Shown here: positions 25,044 to 31,701 of the stretch, in pieces | Layout: every line of letters starts with the position of its first letter | How positions within the stretch are numbered: the first letter of the stretch is position 1 | Assembly: GCA_934667815.1 (NCBI GenBank) | Contig: CAKUMO010000021.1 | Location: 1 to 42,629 of the forward strand | Length of the DNA stretch: 42,629 nt | Source: an uncultured Oscillospiraceae bacterium | GTDB taxonomy: Bacteria; Bacillota; Clostridia; Oscillospirales; Oscillospiraceae | Direction: 5' to 3' | Position numbers and translations under genes: made by a program | The notes under the pieces: model-generated | What the model was told of the DNA's origin: nothing | The model's database searches: none | Seen by the model: only the letters and a program-made list of their open reading frames with translations

Positions 25044-25056
25044 CAGACTCTCAAAT
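25044..25056 (+). repeat. Post-terminator tag, variant CAGACTCTCAAAT
   Basis: Abuts the second hairpin behind clpB. Compare 3114, 8859 and 38200. Confidence 0.45.
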
Positions 25057-25067
25057 AACCCATCCAG

Positions 25068-25240
25068 CCGAAAGTTTCGGAGGGAAGGAAAGAGTGAAAG
25101 GGAACCGTCCGGGTTCCCTTTCGCGTTCAATAACCCGCCGCAGCGGCCAAAATTGCAAAATAGAAATACAAATGCAGATTTTGCAATTTTGCAGTCAGCT
25201 TGTCAAAAAAGTCCAAAAGGACTTCTTTGACAAACTGACG
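25068..25240 (+). repeat. Structured intergenic repeat, copy 2 (four hairpins)
   Basis: Long blocks are identical to 8879-9060: AGTTTCGGAGGGAAGGA-like lead, hairpin A (25096-25106 with 25112-25122), GCCGCAGCGGC, hairpin C AAAATTGCAAAAT (25149-25161) with 25178-25190, and hairpin D (25197-25214 with 25219-25236). Loops and inter-arm sequence differ while stems are kept, and hairpin D shows three compensatory pairs relative to copy 1. No protein is supported here. It fills the 310-bp gap between clpB and the flavodiiron gene. Confidence 0.7.
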
Positions 25241-25268
25241 CCGCCTCGGGAATCCCCGAGGCGGCCCT
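25240..25268. terminator. Hairpin ending the flavodiiron transcript
   Basis: GCCGCCTCGGG (25240-25250) pairs with CCCGAGGCGGC (25255-25265), 11 perfect pairs around AATC. It is the second copy of the stem behind clpB and can serve both strands. Confidence 0.6.
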
Positions 25269-25282
25269 TGTATTATATTTCA

Positions 25283-27124
25283 TTATTTCAGCGGTTCAAA
25301 GTCCTCCGCGCCGTGCTTGCACAGGGGGCAGATGAAATCCTCGGGCAGCGTATCGCCCTCGTAGACATAGCCGCAGATCTTGCAGACAAAGCCCTTCTTC
25401 TCCTCGCCCACCGGCTGGGGCTTCGGCTTGATATGCTCAAAGTAATAGGCATACGTCGCAGACGGCGTGTCCGACAGCACGCGCGCCTCGGTCACGTCGG
25501 CGATGAACAGCGTATGCGTTCCGCAGTCCACGGTCTCGACCACGCGGCCGGAGATCACGGCGTTGGAGGCCTCCGGAATATATCGCAGGCCGTTGGCCGT
25601 GCGGACAGGCTCTGCACCATCGAACTTATCGGCGGTGTCGCGTCCGGAACGGAAGCCGAACTGCTTGAAGGTCTTGAACTGCGCGTCCTGAGAGAGAACG
25701 GAAAGGTTAAACACTCCGGTTTTCAGGATCATATCATGCGTCAGATTTTGCTTATTGACCGTGACGGAAATGCGCTTCGGCGTGTCCGTCACCTGTGCGG
25801 CGGTATTGATGATGCAGGCATTGTCGCGCCCGTCCTCGCGTGCGCTCAGAACAAACAGGCCATAGGACAGACTGAACATCGCCTCGTTTTCCACCATGCC
25901 GGAGCTGTGCGCAGCGCCTTCGCTCTGCGGCATGGTCGCAAGGAGCGCGTCCGCAAGGGCATCGACCTGCGCGGTCTGCGCGGGCTGCAAGGCCGAGCGC
26001 AGCGTCAGTGCGCCATCGAGCACGGTCATATTCTTCATCCCAGCGAAGATCTTGCGCATCAGGTTTGCCGCCGTCGGCGCCCACGAGCCGTTTTCGACCA
26101 GCGCGACCGTGCGGTTTTGCAGATTGTGTGCGGCAAGGTCGTGCAGCAGCGCCTCCATGGAAACGAAAATCCCGGCATTATACGTCGTCGAGGCAAAGAC
26201 CAGATGGCTCCAGCGGAAGGCCGCGGCAATAATCTCGGACGCAGGCGTTACGGAAACGTCGAACACCGTCGTTTTCACCCCGCGCTCACGCAGGCGCACG
26301 GCCAGCAGCTCGGCCGCGTTGGCCGTGTTGCCATAGACGGAGGCATAAGCGATGACCACGCCGGTTTCCTCGGGCGTGTAGGTGCTCCACTTCTGATATT
26401 TGTCGATGAAATCCCCGAGGTTCCTGCGCCAGACAAAGCCGTGCAGCGGGCAGATGCGCTCGATCTCGACCGTGGCGGCCTTTTTCAGAAGCGCCTGCAC
26501 CTGCGTGCCGTACTTGCCGACGATGTTGCAGTAGTAACGGCGCGCCTCGTCGAGATAATCACGCATGAAGTCCACCTCGTCGGCAAAGAGCGCGCCGTTG
26601 AGTGCGCCGAAGGTGCCGAAAGCATCCGCCGAGAAAAGCGTCTTGGTTGTAATATCATACGTCACCATGACCTCGGGCCAGTGCACCATGGGCGCAGCAA
26701 GGAAGGTCAGCTCGTGGTGGCCGGTGTTGAGAACGCTGCCCTCTTTGATGGTATAAAACGTGTTCGGCACGTCGCTCGTGCGGAACTGGCGCAGCATCGC
26801 GCCCGCACGCTCGCCGCAGACGATCACAGTCTCCGGATGGCGCAGCAGCAGCTCATCGATCGTTCCGGCATGATCCGGCTCCATGTGCTGAATAACGAGG
26901 AAATTCAGCGCGCGTCCGGCCAGAACATGCTCGAGATTTTCAAAAAACACCTTGCTCACCGAGGGATCGACGGTGTCAAAGAGCACAGTCTCGTCATCCA
27001 TGAGCAGATAGGAATTGTAGCTCACGCCGTTCGGCACGGCGTAAACACCCTCGAACAGGGCGAGGCGGCGGTCGTTTCCGCCCACCCACCAGAGGTCCTC
27101 GGAAACCTTGCGAACACAGTACAT
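25283..27124 (-). CDS. Flavodiiron protein fused to flavin reductase and rubredoxin domains
   Basis: The protein has 613 residues. Domain 1 (1-250) is the metallo-beta-lactamase-like diiron core with ligands H80, E82, D84, H85 in HMEPDHAG, H148, D167 and H228. Domain 2 (255-395) is a flavodoxin with the FMN loop ASVYGNTANA. Domain 3 (412-565) is a flavin-reductase-like FMN-binding domain. Domain 4 (578-613) is rubredoxin with C581, C584, C599 and C602. The core reduces O2 to water and/or NO to N2O in anaerobes. The added domains could let it take electrons from NAD(P)H without a separate reductase. AAGGAGA precedes ATG 27124. It has its own promoter. Confidence 0.93.
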   Translation of the reverse strand: MYCVRKVSEDLWWVGGNDRRLALFEGVYAVPNGVSYNSYLLMDDETVLFDTVDPSVSKVFFENLEHVLAGRALNFLVIQHMEPDHAGTIDELLLRHPETVIVCGERAGAMLRQFRTSDVPNTFYTIKEGSVLNTGHHELTFLAAPMVHWPEVMVTYDITTKTLFSADAFGTFGALNGALFADEVDFMRDYLDEARRYYCNIVGKYGTQVQALLKKAATVEIERICPLHGFVWRRNLGDFIDKYQKWSTYTPEETGVVIAYASVYGNTANAAELLAVRLRERGVKTTVFDVSVTPASEIIAAAFRWSHLVFASTTYNAGIFVSMEALLHDLAAHNLQNRTVALVENGSWAPTAANLMRKIFAGMKNMTVLDGALTLRSALQPAQTAQVDALADALLATMPQSEGAAHSSGMVENEAMFSLSYGLFVLSAREDGRDNACIINTAAQVTDTPKRISVTVNKQNLTHDMILKTGVFNLSVLSQDAQFKTFKQFGFRSGRDTADKFDGAEPVRTANGLRYIPEASNAVISGRVVETVDCGTHTLFIADVTEARVLSDTPSATYAYYFEHIKPKPQPVGEEKKGFVCKICGYVYEGDTLPEDFICPLCKHGAEDFEPLK

Positions 27125-27171
27125 AAGAAGTCTCCTTCCGTTTTGGGAGAACAGCTCCCTTGTTTGTCCTG

Positions 27172-27200
27172 ATTATACCATACCCGTCCGCAAAGCGCAA
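27172..27200 (-). promoter_or_regulatory. Promoter of the flavodiiron gene
   Basis: On the minus strand TTGCGC (27195-27200), a 17-bp spacer ending TGG and a perfect TATAAT (27172-27177), an extended -10. A small inverted repeat GGGAG/CTCCC (27145-27159) is in the leader. Confidence 0.65.
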
Positions 27201-27227
27201 GAGCAATTTTAATAAAAATTCTTATTA

Positions 27228-28625
27228 TTATTTTATCATTTCCAGCTTGAACACACTGTAATTCTCCAGCACAAACCACAGCGGCTCCCCGCGGAAGAAA
27301 TAGAGTGTGTATCCCTGCGCACTCTCCTGCGACTGCTGGTCGCGCACGCGGTAGACCACCATGTCCTTTGCGCGGCGATAGTCCGGCACAATTTCCTCCG
27401 CGACAGCCGACACATCGTCCCAGCCCATCTCCAGTGCGGCGTCAAACCCCAGCGTGATTTCCCTTTTTTCGGTCATTTCCTGCACCAAAGCATCGCGGGA
27501 GACCGTCGAGACCTCCGCCGTGGCGCGGATTACCTCGCCGTCGCGCGTAATGGCAACCTGATCCCCGGAAACTTCGATCTTCTGAATGCCGATCGCCTCG
27601 CCGTCCGGTGGAAGATAAGAGATTGTAATGTGTGTCGCAAGCTGCTCCCCCGCGCGGTACGTCCCGTCAAGCGTCCCGCTCTGCGCAGGATTGGCGGTGC
27701 AGGCCAACAGCGTCAGTGCGCACAGCACGGTCGCGGCTGCGGCCGCCCAGCGGCGCGGTTTTTTCCACTTCAGCGCATGACGGATGCGGCCCTTTACGTC
27801 CGTCTCTCCGAAGGCCAGCGGGCCGGGCGCGGGAAATCGCCGTCCCGCCGCAACGGACAGCAAACACAGGCTGTAAGCTCTGGCATTACCGGTTTCCAGC
27901 ACCTTTTCGTCGCAGCGCAGCTCCATGTCGCGGCTCATGCAGAAAAACGCGACCCAGACCAGCGGATTGAACCAGTGCAGCGCCAACAGGCAATACGCAA
28001 ACAGCCGCACGAGCGGGTCTCCGTGGCGCAGATGGCATTTTTCGTGTGCGAGCACCAGTGCGCGGTTTTCGCCGTCCAAACCATAGGGCAGATAAATTTT
28101 CGGCCGCAGGACGCCCATCACAAAGGGTGAACGCACCGCCTCAGAGGCAAACACGCCATTCTCAAGGCGCGTAGCCGTGCGCAGGCTGCGGCGCAGGCGC
28201 AGATAGCTGATAATTCCGTAAAGCGCCATGCTTCCAACGCCCGCGAGCCAGACGCACGCACCAACAAAGATCCAGATCTGCATGGGATTGACGCTGTTCG
28301 TGGGCGTGGCAGCCGGAAGTGCGTCCGCAAGCAGCATATTCACGGTCGCCATCCCGGTGTGAATCGCGGGCTGCGCCATCAGGCCGAGATTTTCCGGGAC
28401 AAAATCCAGCGCCGCACCCTTTTGCGTCAGATCGAGTAGGCCAAACAGGCTGAAGCCCGCCGAAAACGACACCGGACAGCACAGGCGGAACGCCGCCGCA
28501 CTCCAGAGCGCATAGGAATAGCGGCGCGGCGCTTTTTTCAGCAGCAGGCGCAGCAGCAGCAACGCCGCAATGACGTAGGACGCGGCGAGGCTCATGTTCA
28601 AAACAGTCAAAAACAAACTTTCCAT
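27228..28625 (-). CDS. BlaR1/M56-family membrane metallopeptidase
   Basis: The protein has 465 residues. Four N-terminal membrane helices surround an M56 zinc peptidase domain with HEKCH (H194, E195, H198) and the downstream RDMELRCDEKVL segment that supplies a further ligand. After another helix (about 295-312, LCALTLLACTAN) comes an extracytoplasmic C-terminal domain of about 150 residues that is not a penicillin-binding fold, so this is unlikely to be a true beta-lactam sensor. In the family, ligand sensing activates cytoplasmic proteolysis of the partner BlaI-type repressor, encoded one base upstream. Target signal unknown. Confidence 0.88.
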   Translation of the reverse strand: MESLFLTVLNMSLAASYVIAALLLLRLLLKKAPRRYSYALWSAAAFRLCCPVSFSAGFSLFGLLDLTQKGAALDFVPENLGLMAQPAIHTGMATVNMLLADALPAATPTNSVNPMQIWIFVGACVWLAGVGSMALYGIISYLRLRRSLRTATRLENGVFASEAVRSPFVMGVLRPKIYLPYGLDGENRALVLAHEKCHLRHGDPLVRLFAYCLLALHWFNPLVWVAFFCMSRDMELRCDEKVLETGNARAYSLCLLSVAAGRRFPAPGPLAFGETDVKGRIRHALKWKKPRRWAAAAATVLCALTLLACTANPAQSGTLDGTYRAGEQLATHITISYLPPDGEAIGIQKIEVSGDQVAITRDGEVIRATAEVSTVSRDALVQEMTEKREITLGFDAALEMGWDDVSAVAEEIVPDYRRAKDMVVYRVRDQQSQESAQGYTLYFFRGEPLWFVLENYSVFKLEMIK

Positions 28626-28626
28626 G

Positions 28627-28989
28627 TCAGCCCTCCTTGTGTTCGTCGATCAGACGCTTCAGCTCCTCAGCCTCGGCATCCGAGATTTTCTTTCCTCCCA
28701 AAAAAGCCGCGAGAAAGCACGGCAGTGAGCCGTCGAAGGCGCGGGCAACCACGCGGTCGCTCTCAAAAGACTGCACCGCGCTCTTTGCCACCAGTGAACG
28801 CACGGTCGAGTCGCGGTTTTCGACAAAGCCGCGGTCGCAGAGCTTTTTCAGCATGGTGTACGTCGTGGACTTTTTCCAGCTGAGCTGCTCGGCACAGCGC
28901 GTGACCAGTTCGTGTGAGCGCAGCGGCTCGTGCTCCCAGATCACGCAGAGAAAGCGGTATTCGCTCTCGCACAGGCGAAGCTCCTGCAT
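28627..28989 (-). CDS. BlaI/MecI/CopY-family winged-helix repressor
   Basis: The protein has 120 residues. The N-terminal winged helix is the BlaI type (SEYRFLCVIWEHEPLRSHEL, then KKSTTYTMLKKLCDRGFV). The C-terminal helices form the dimer and cleavage region. It should repress its own operon with the M56 peptidase, which inactivates it on signal. There is a one-base gap between the two genes. The ATG at 28989 follows an AAAGGAGGA site. The operator candidate is the GTCTA-N6-TAGAC dyad at 29041-29056. Confidence 0.9.
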   Translation of the reverse strand: MQELRLCESEYRFLCVIWEHEPLRSHELVTRCAEQLSWKKSTTYTMLKKLCDRGFVENRDSTVRSLVAKSAVQSFESDRVVARAFDGSLPCFLAAFLGGKKISDAEAEELKRLIDEHKEG

Positions 28990-29039
28990 GGGACATTCCT
29001 CCTTTGATTTGATGTGATCTATAACTACCGACCGTCTTT

Positions 29040-29068
29040 AGTCTACCACAATAGACCAATTTTGTCAA
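29040..29068 (-). promoter_or_regulatory. BlaI-type promoter and operator
   Basis: On the minus strand TTGACA (29063-29068), a 17-bp spacer and TAGACT (29040-29045). The inverted repeat GTCTA-CCACAA-TAGAC (29041-29056) overlaps the -10 and half the spacer, a good place for autorepression. Confidence 0.65.
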
Positions 29069-29108
29069 ATCCCTTTTTACGACGCGAAGTCCCTGCAAGC
29101 AAAATTAT

Positions 29109-29132
29109 GGCTCCTGCCATTAGGCAGGAGCC
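29109..29132 (-). terminator. Terminator of the polysaccharide operon
   Basis: GGCTCCTGCC (29109-29118) and GGCAGGAGCC (29123-29132), 10 perfect pairs, followed on the minus strand by ATAATTTT. Confidence 0.85.
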
Positions 29133-29141
29133 GCTTGTTCA

Positions 29142-30419
29142 TTATTTGGATTTGTTTTCGTCTTTCCTCAGCATTTCGATGATCGCGGCGGCCTTGTGGC
29201 TCCAGTCGTTGGCCTCGGCCTCCTGTGCAAGCAGCGCACGGTATGCGGTATCCTGCCTCAGCGCCAGCGCGTGGTCGAGCTGCGCCAAAAACTCCTCGTG
29301 ATCGTGCCCGATGAGCACCGATCGGTATTTGCGGCACTCGTTCATGTCCGTCGTAACGATGGGCTTTTGCAGCGCCATGTACTCGAAGATCTTGACAGGG
29401 CTTGTGGCGCGTGTAATATCGTTGATTAAAAACGGAATGGTCAGGATGTCCGCGCAGCGGGCGTAATTTTTCAGCACCTTGTAGTCGCGCGGCCCGAGGA
29501 AATAGATATTCTCCTCGCCGTGGATGTGCTCGTCATAGGACTCGTCGTAGCGGATGCCGAACAGCACAACGCTGTACTTCCCCGTCTCGGCGATTTTTTT
29601 CAGCAGCTCGTAGTCAAACCACTTGGCCAATGCGCCGTAATAGCAGACGATGGGCTTGCCGAGATCGAGAATTTTCTGAAATTCCGGCTCGAACCGATAG
29701 TTTTCGTCAAAGCTCCGGAAGAACGCATTGTCTACGCCGTTGGACGAAAAGGCCACGCGTTCACCGCTGCGATGCTTCAAAACGTCCTGCCGCAGCAGCT
29801 CCGCCGTCACGACAATGTAGACGTCCTCGTGGCTCATGGCATAGTCATATTTGTCCGTGATGAACTGCGGAAGCTCCTTCGTTCCGGCCAGCTCCGGGCT
29901 GAGGTCGTCAATATACTCGTAGATGAAGCCGAAGCCCCGCGCGCGGTAGTTCTCGATAGCCTGCTTCGAGAGCTTCCAGTCCGTGGAATAGACCTGAATG
30001 TACTTGGGCTTGTCCACGCGCTCCAGCTCCTGCATGAGCAGGCGGTTGAGCAGCAGATTGTTAAAATTGAACAGATACAGCTCGGCTTCGTTCTTACGGA
30101 AGGTCTTGATCTTATCCGTCATGGTCGTGACCTCGTAGAACACGAGGCAGCGCTCACGTGCCAGATTCCGCGCGATGTGCTGCGGCCGCTGGAACAGCGG
30201 GACGTTGTAGCCAAAGCTGCTGCGCCAGAGCACAATGCGGTCATAGTCACCCGCGAGAATCTCGCGCAGCTCGAGGCGCAGCTTCTTCTGCCGGAAGAAG
30301 GTCACGAAGCTGATCTTATCCAGATAGTTTGCCTTGACATAGGCATACAGTTTCCTGCAAAATCCGCGAAAACCGTACTTTTTATAGACATTGACGAGCT
30401 TGGAGAGTTTTTGACTCAT
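29142..30419 (-). CDS. Glycosyltransferase, GT-B fold (GT4-like)
   Basis: The protein has 425 residues. The C-terminal half shows the GT-B nucleotide-sugar region, with VCYYGALAKWFDYELLKKI, a FLGPRDYKVLKNYARCADI segment and the SPVKIFEYMALQKPIVTT motif whose glutamate is typical of GT4. There is no signal peptide, so it acts at the cytoplasmic face of the membrane. It is the last gene of a five-gene leftward operon encoding a Wzm/Wzt-type exporter, a two-domain glycosyltransferase and a mutase-like flavoprotein. Donor and acceptor cannot be assigned. Confidence 0.82.
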   Translation of the reverse strand: MSQKLSKLVNVYKKYGFRGFCRKLYAYVKANYLDKISFVTFFRQKKLRLELREILAGDYDRIVLWRSSFGYNVPLFQRPQHIARNLARERCLVFYEVTTMTDKIKTFRKNEAELYLFNFNNLLLNRLLMQELERVDKPKYIQVYSTDWKLSKQAIENYRARGFGFIYEYIDDLSPELAGTKELPQFITDKYDYAMSHEDVYIVVTAELLRQDVLKHRSGERVAFSSNGVDNAFFRSFDENYRFEPEFQKILDLGKPIVCYYGALAKWFDYELLKKIAETGKYSVVLFGIRYDESYDEHIHGEENIYFLGPRDYKVLKNYARCADILTIPFLINDITRATSPVKIFEYMALQKPIVTTDMNECRKYRSVLIGHDHEEFLAQLDHALALRQDTAYRALLAQEAEANDWSHKAAAIIEMLRKDENKSK

Positions 30420-30429
30420 AGCAATTCCC

Positions 30430-31689
30430 TCATTGCAGCGACTGCGTCAGTTCCTTCGCCTCAAGCATGCAGTCCTCCATGGAGCAATACGTCCAGCCGC
30501 CGTAGCGCCCGACGGTGTAAGCACCGGAAGCGGCCAGTTCTTTTTTAAAGGCAGCAATGTCGCCCTCGGTGTCATGCGTGATGTGGACATAGGCCGGGTC
30601 CATCACGATGGACATGGATTCGACAAGGGGGTTGTCCTCGGCAACGATGCCGCTGCGCTTGAGATTCTCCAGCGTGAGCGCAAGCTGCGCATCCACATCC
30701 ACGGGTGCTTCCTTGGGATAGCCGATCTCGACATACATGCTCAGCTTGTCGGAATTGAGGATATTGTCGTAAAAGCCGATGCGGTAATAATTGACATTCT
30801 TGTCCGGCACATAGATCCAGTGCTCGCGGCAGGCGGACTTTTTGGCAAACCCGAGGTTAAAGACCAGCACCTTGTTATAGCTCAGCCGGTCGCGCAGCGC
30901 AAGGGCGGGCGCGGTTCCGAGCATTTTGAGGAAGTGGTTCAGCGGTGCGGAGTTGATGAGGTATTCAAAGGCGATCTCCTCGCCGTCTGCGGTATAGGCC
31001 AGCTTTTTCTCCAGATCGACATGCGTGAGTGTGCAGCCGAGGCGGACGTTCTTCGGGTCGAGGCGGCGATAGAGTACGTCGAGGAAGGAGCCGGCACCGT
31101 TGCGCGGGTACAGGAAGGTCGCATTATAGGATGCGTCCTGCTCACGCTTCATGTTCGCAATAATCTGCGGAATGTCGGCATAGGGGAAGAATCGTCCCAT
31201 GGCATCCTTATCGAGCTGATGCAGGTCGCAGGCATAGAGTTTCTCATTGTAGGGCTTGAGAAACTTCTCTACGATGGATTTGCCGAATTTTCCATAGAGC
31301 ATATCCAGAAAGTCGGAATATTCGGTTTTTTCCTTGCGCTGGAACAGGTCATATAAGCAGTCGATGAACTCCTGCTTTTCCAACTGATGGATGTTCGTCT
31401 GGAAGGGATAATCGACGAGCTGTCCTTTGTAGAGGATCTTCGTCCGCTTGGTCTGGGAGATGATGTCCTGCTCGGGAATATTCTCGTGGAACAGACGGCG
31501 GAATTCATCGGTCTTGAAATGGAAGAAATGCCCCGCATAATCCCAGACATAGTCGCCGCGGTGGATGGTGCGGCAATAGCCTCCCGGCTCGTTTTCCTTT
31601 TCGATCAGGAGATAGTCCTTTTTCAGATAATTGGCGGCAGTCAGGCCGGAAATGCCCGCGCCGATGATCAGATACTTGACTTGCTTCAA
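30430..31689 (-). CDS. UDP-galactopyranose mutase-like FAD protein
   Basis: The protein has 419 residues. It has an N-terminal FAD Rossmann motif GAGISGLTAAN (9-19), ERE-type IEKENEPGGYCRT, and a WDYAGHFFHF segment like the HxxxHxFH region of sugar mutases and amine-oxidase-like FAD enzymes of lipopolysaccharide loci. The YNEKLYACDL and DYPFQ segments also recall mutases. The C-terminal GRYGGWTYCSMEDCM fits the FAD-binding tail. Placement between two glycosyltransferases favours UDP-galactofuranose supply, but other FAD-dependent sugar modifications are possible, since the overall match to classical Glf is loose. Confidence 0.7.
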   Translation of the reverse strand: MKQVKYLIIGAGISGLTAANYLKKDYLLIEKENEPGGYCRTIHRGDYVWDYAGHFFHFKTDEFRRLFHENIPEQDIISQTKRTKILYKGQLVDYPFQTNIHQLEKQEFIDCLYDLFQRKEKTEYSDFLDMLYGKFGKSIVEKFLKPYNEKLYACDLHQLDKDAMGRFFPYADIPQIIANMKREQDASYNATFLYPRNGAGSFLDVLYRRLDPKNVRLGCTLTHVDLEKKLAYTADGEEIAFEYLINSAPLNHFLKMLGTAPALALRDRLSYNKVLVFNLGFAKKSACREHWIYVPDKNVNYYRIGFYDNILNSDKLSMYVEIGYPKEAPVDVDAQLALTLENLKRSGIVAEDNPLVESMSIVMDPAYVHITHDTEGDIAAFKKELAASGAYTVGRYGGWTYCSMEDCMLEAKELTQSLQ

Positions 31690-31701
31690 GGCGCTCCCTC
31701 C

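Noticed and set aside
25094..27172. 692-codon plus-strand open frame opposite the flavodiiron gene
   Set aside because: Begins inside the intergenic repeat and has no motif, while the opposite strand has full diiron and rubredoxin ligands.
28118..28330. Lipobox-like LLAC in the M56 peptidase taken as a separate lipoprotein start
   Set aside because: It lies in the middle of a continuous M56 reading frame and serves as the last membrane helix before the outer domain; no internal ribosome site was evident.
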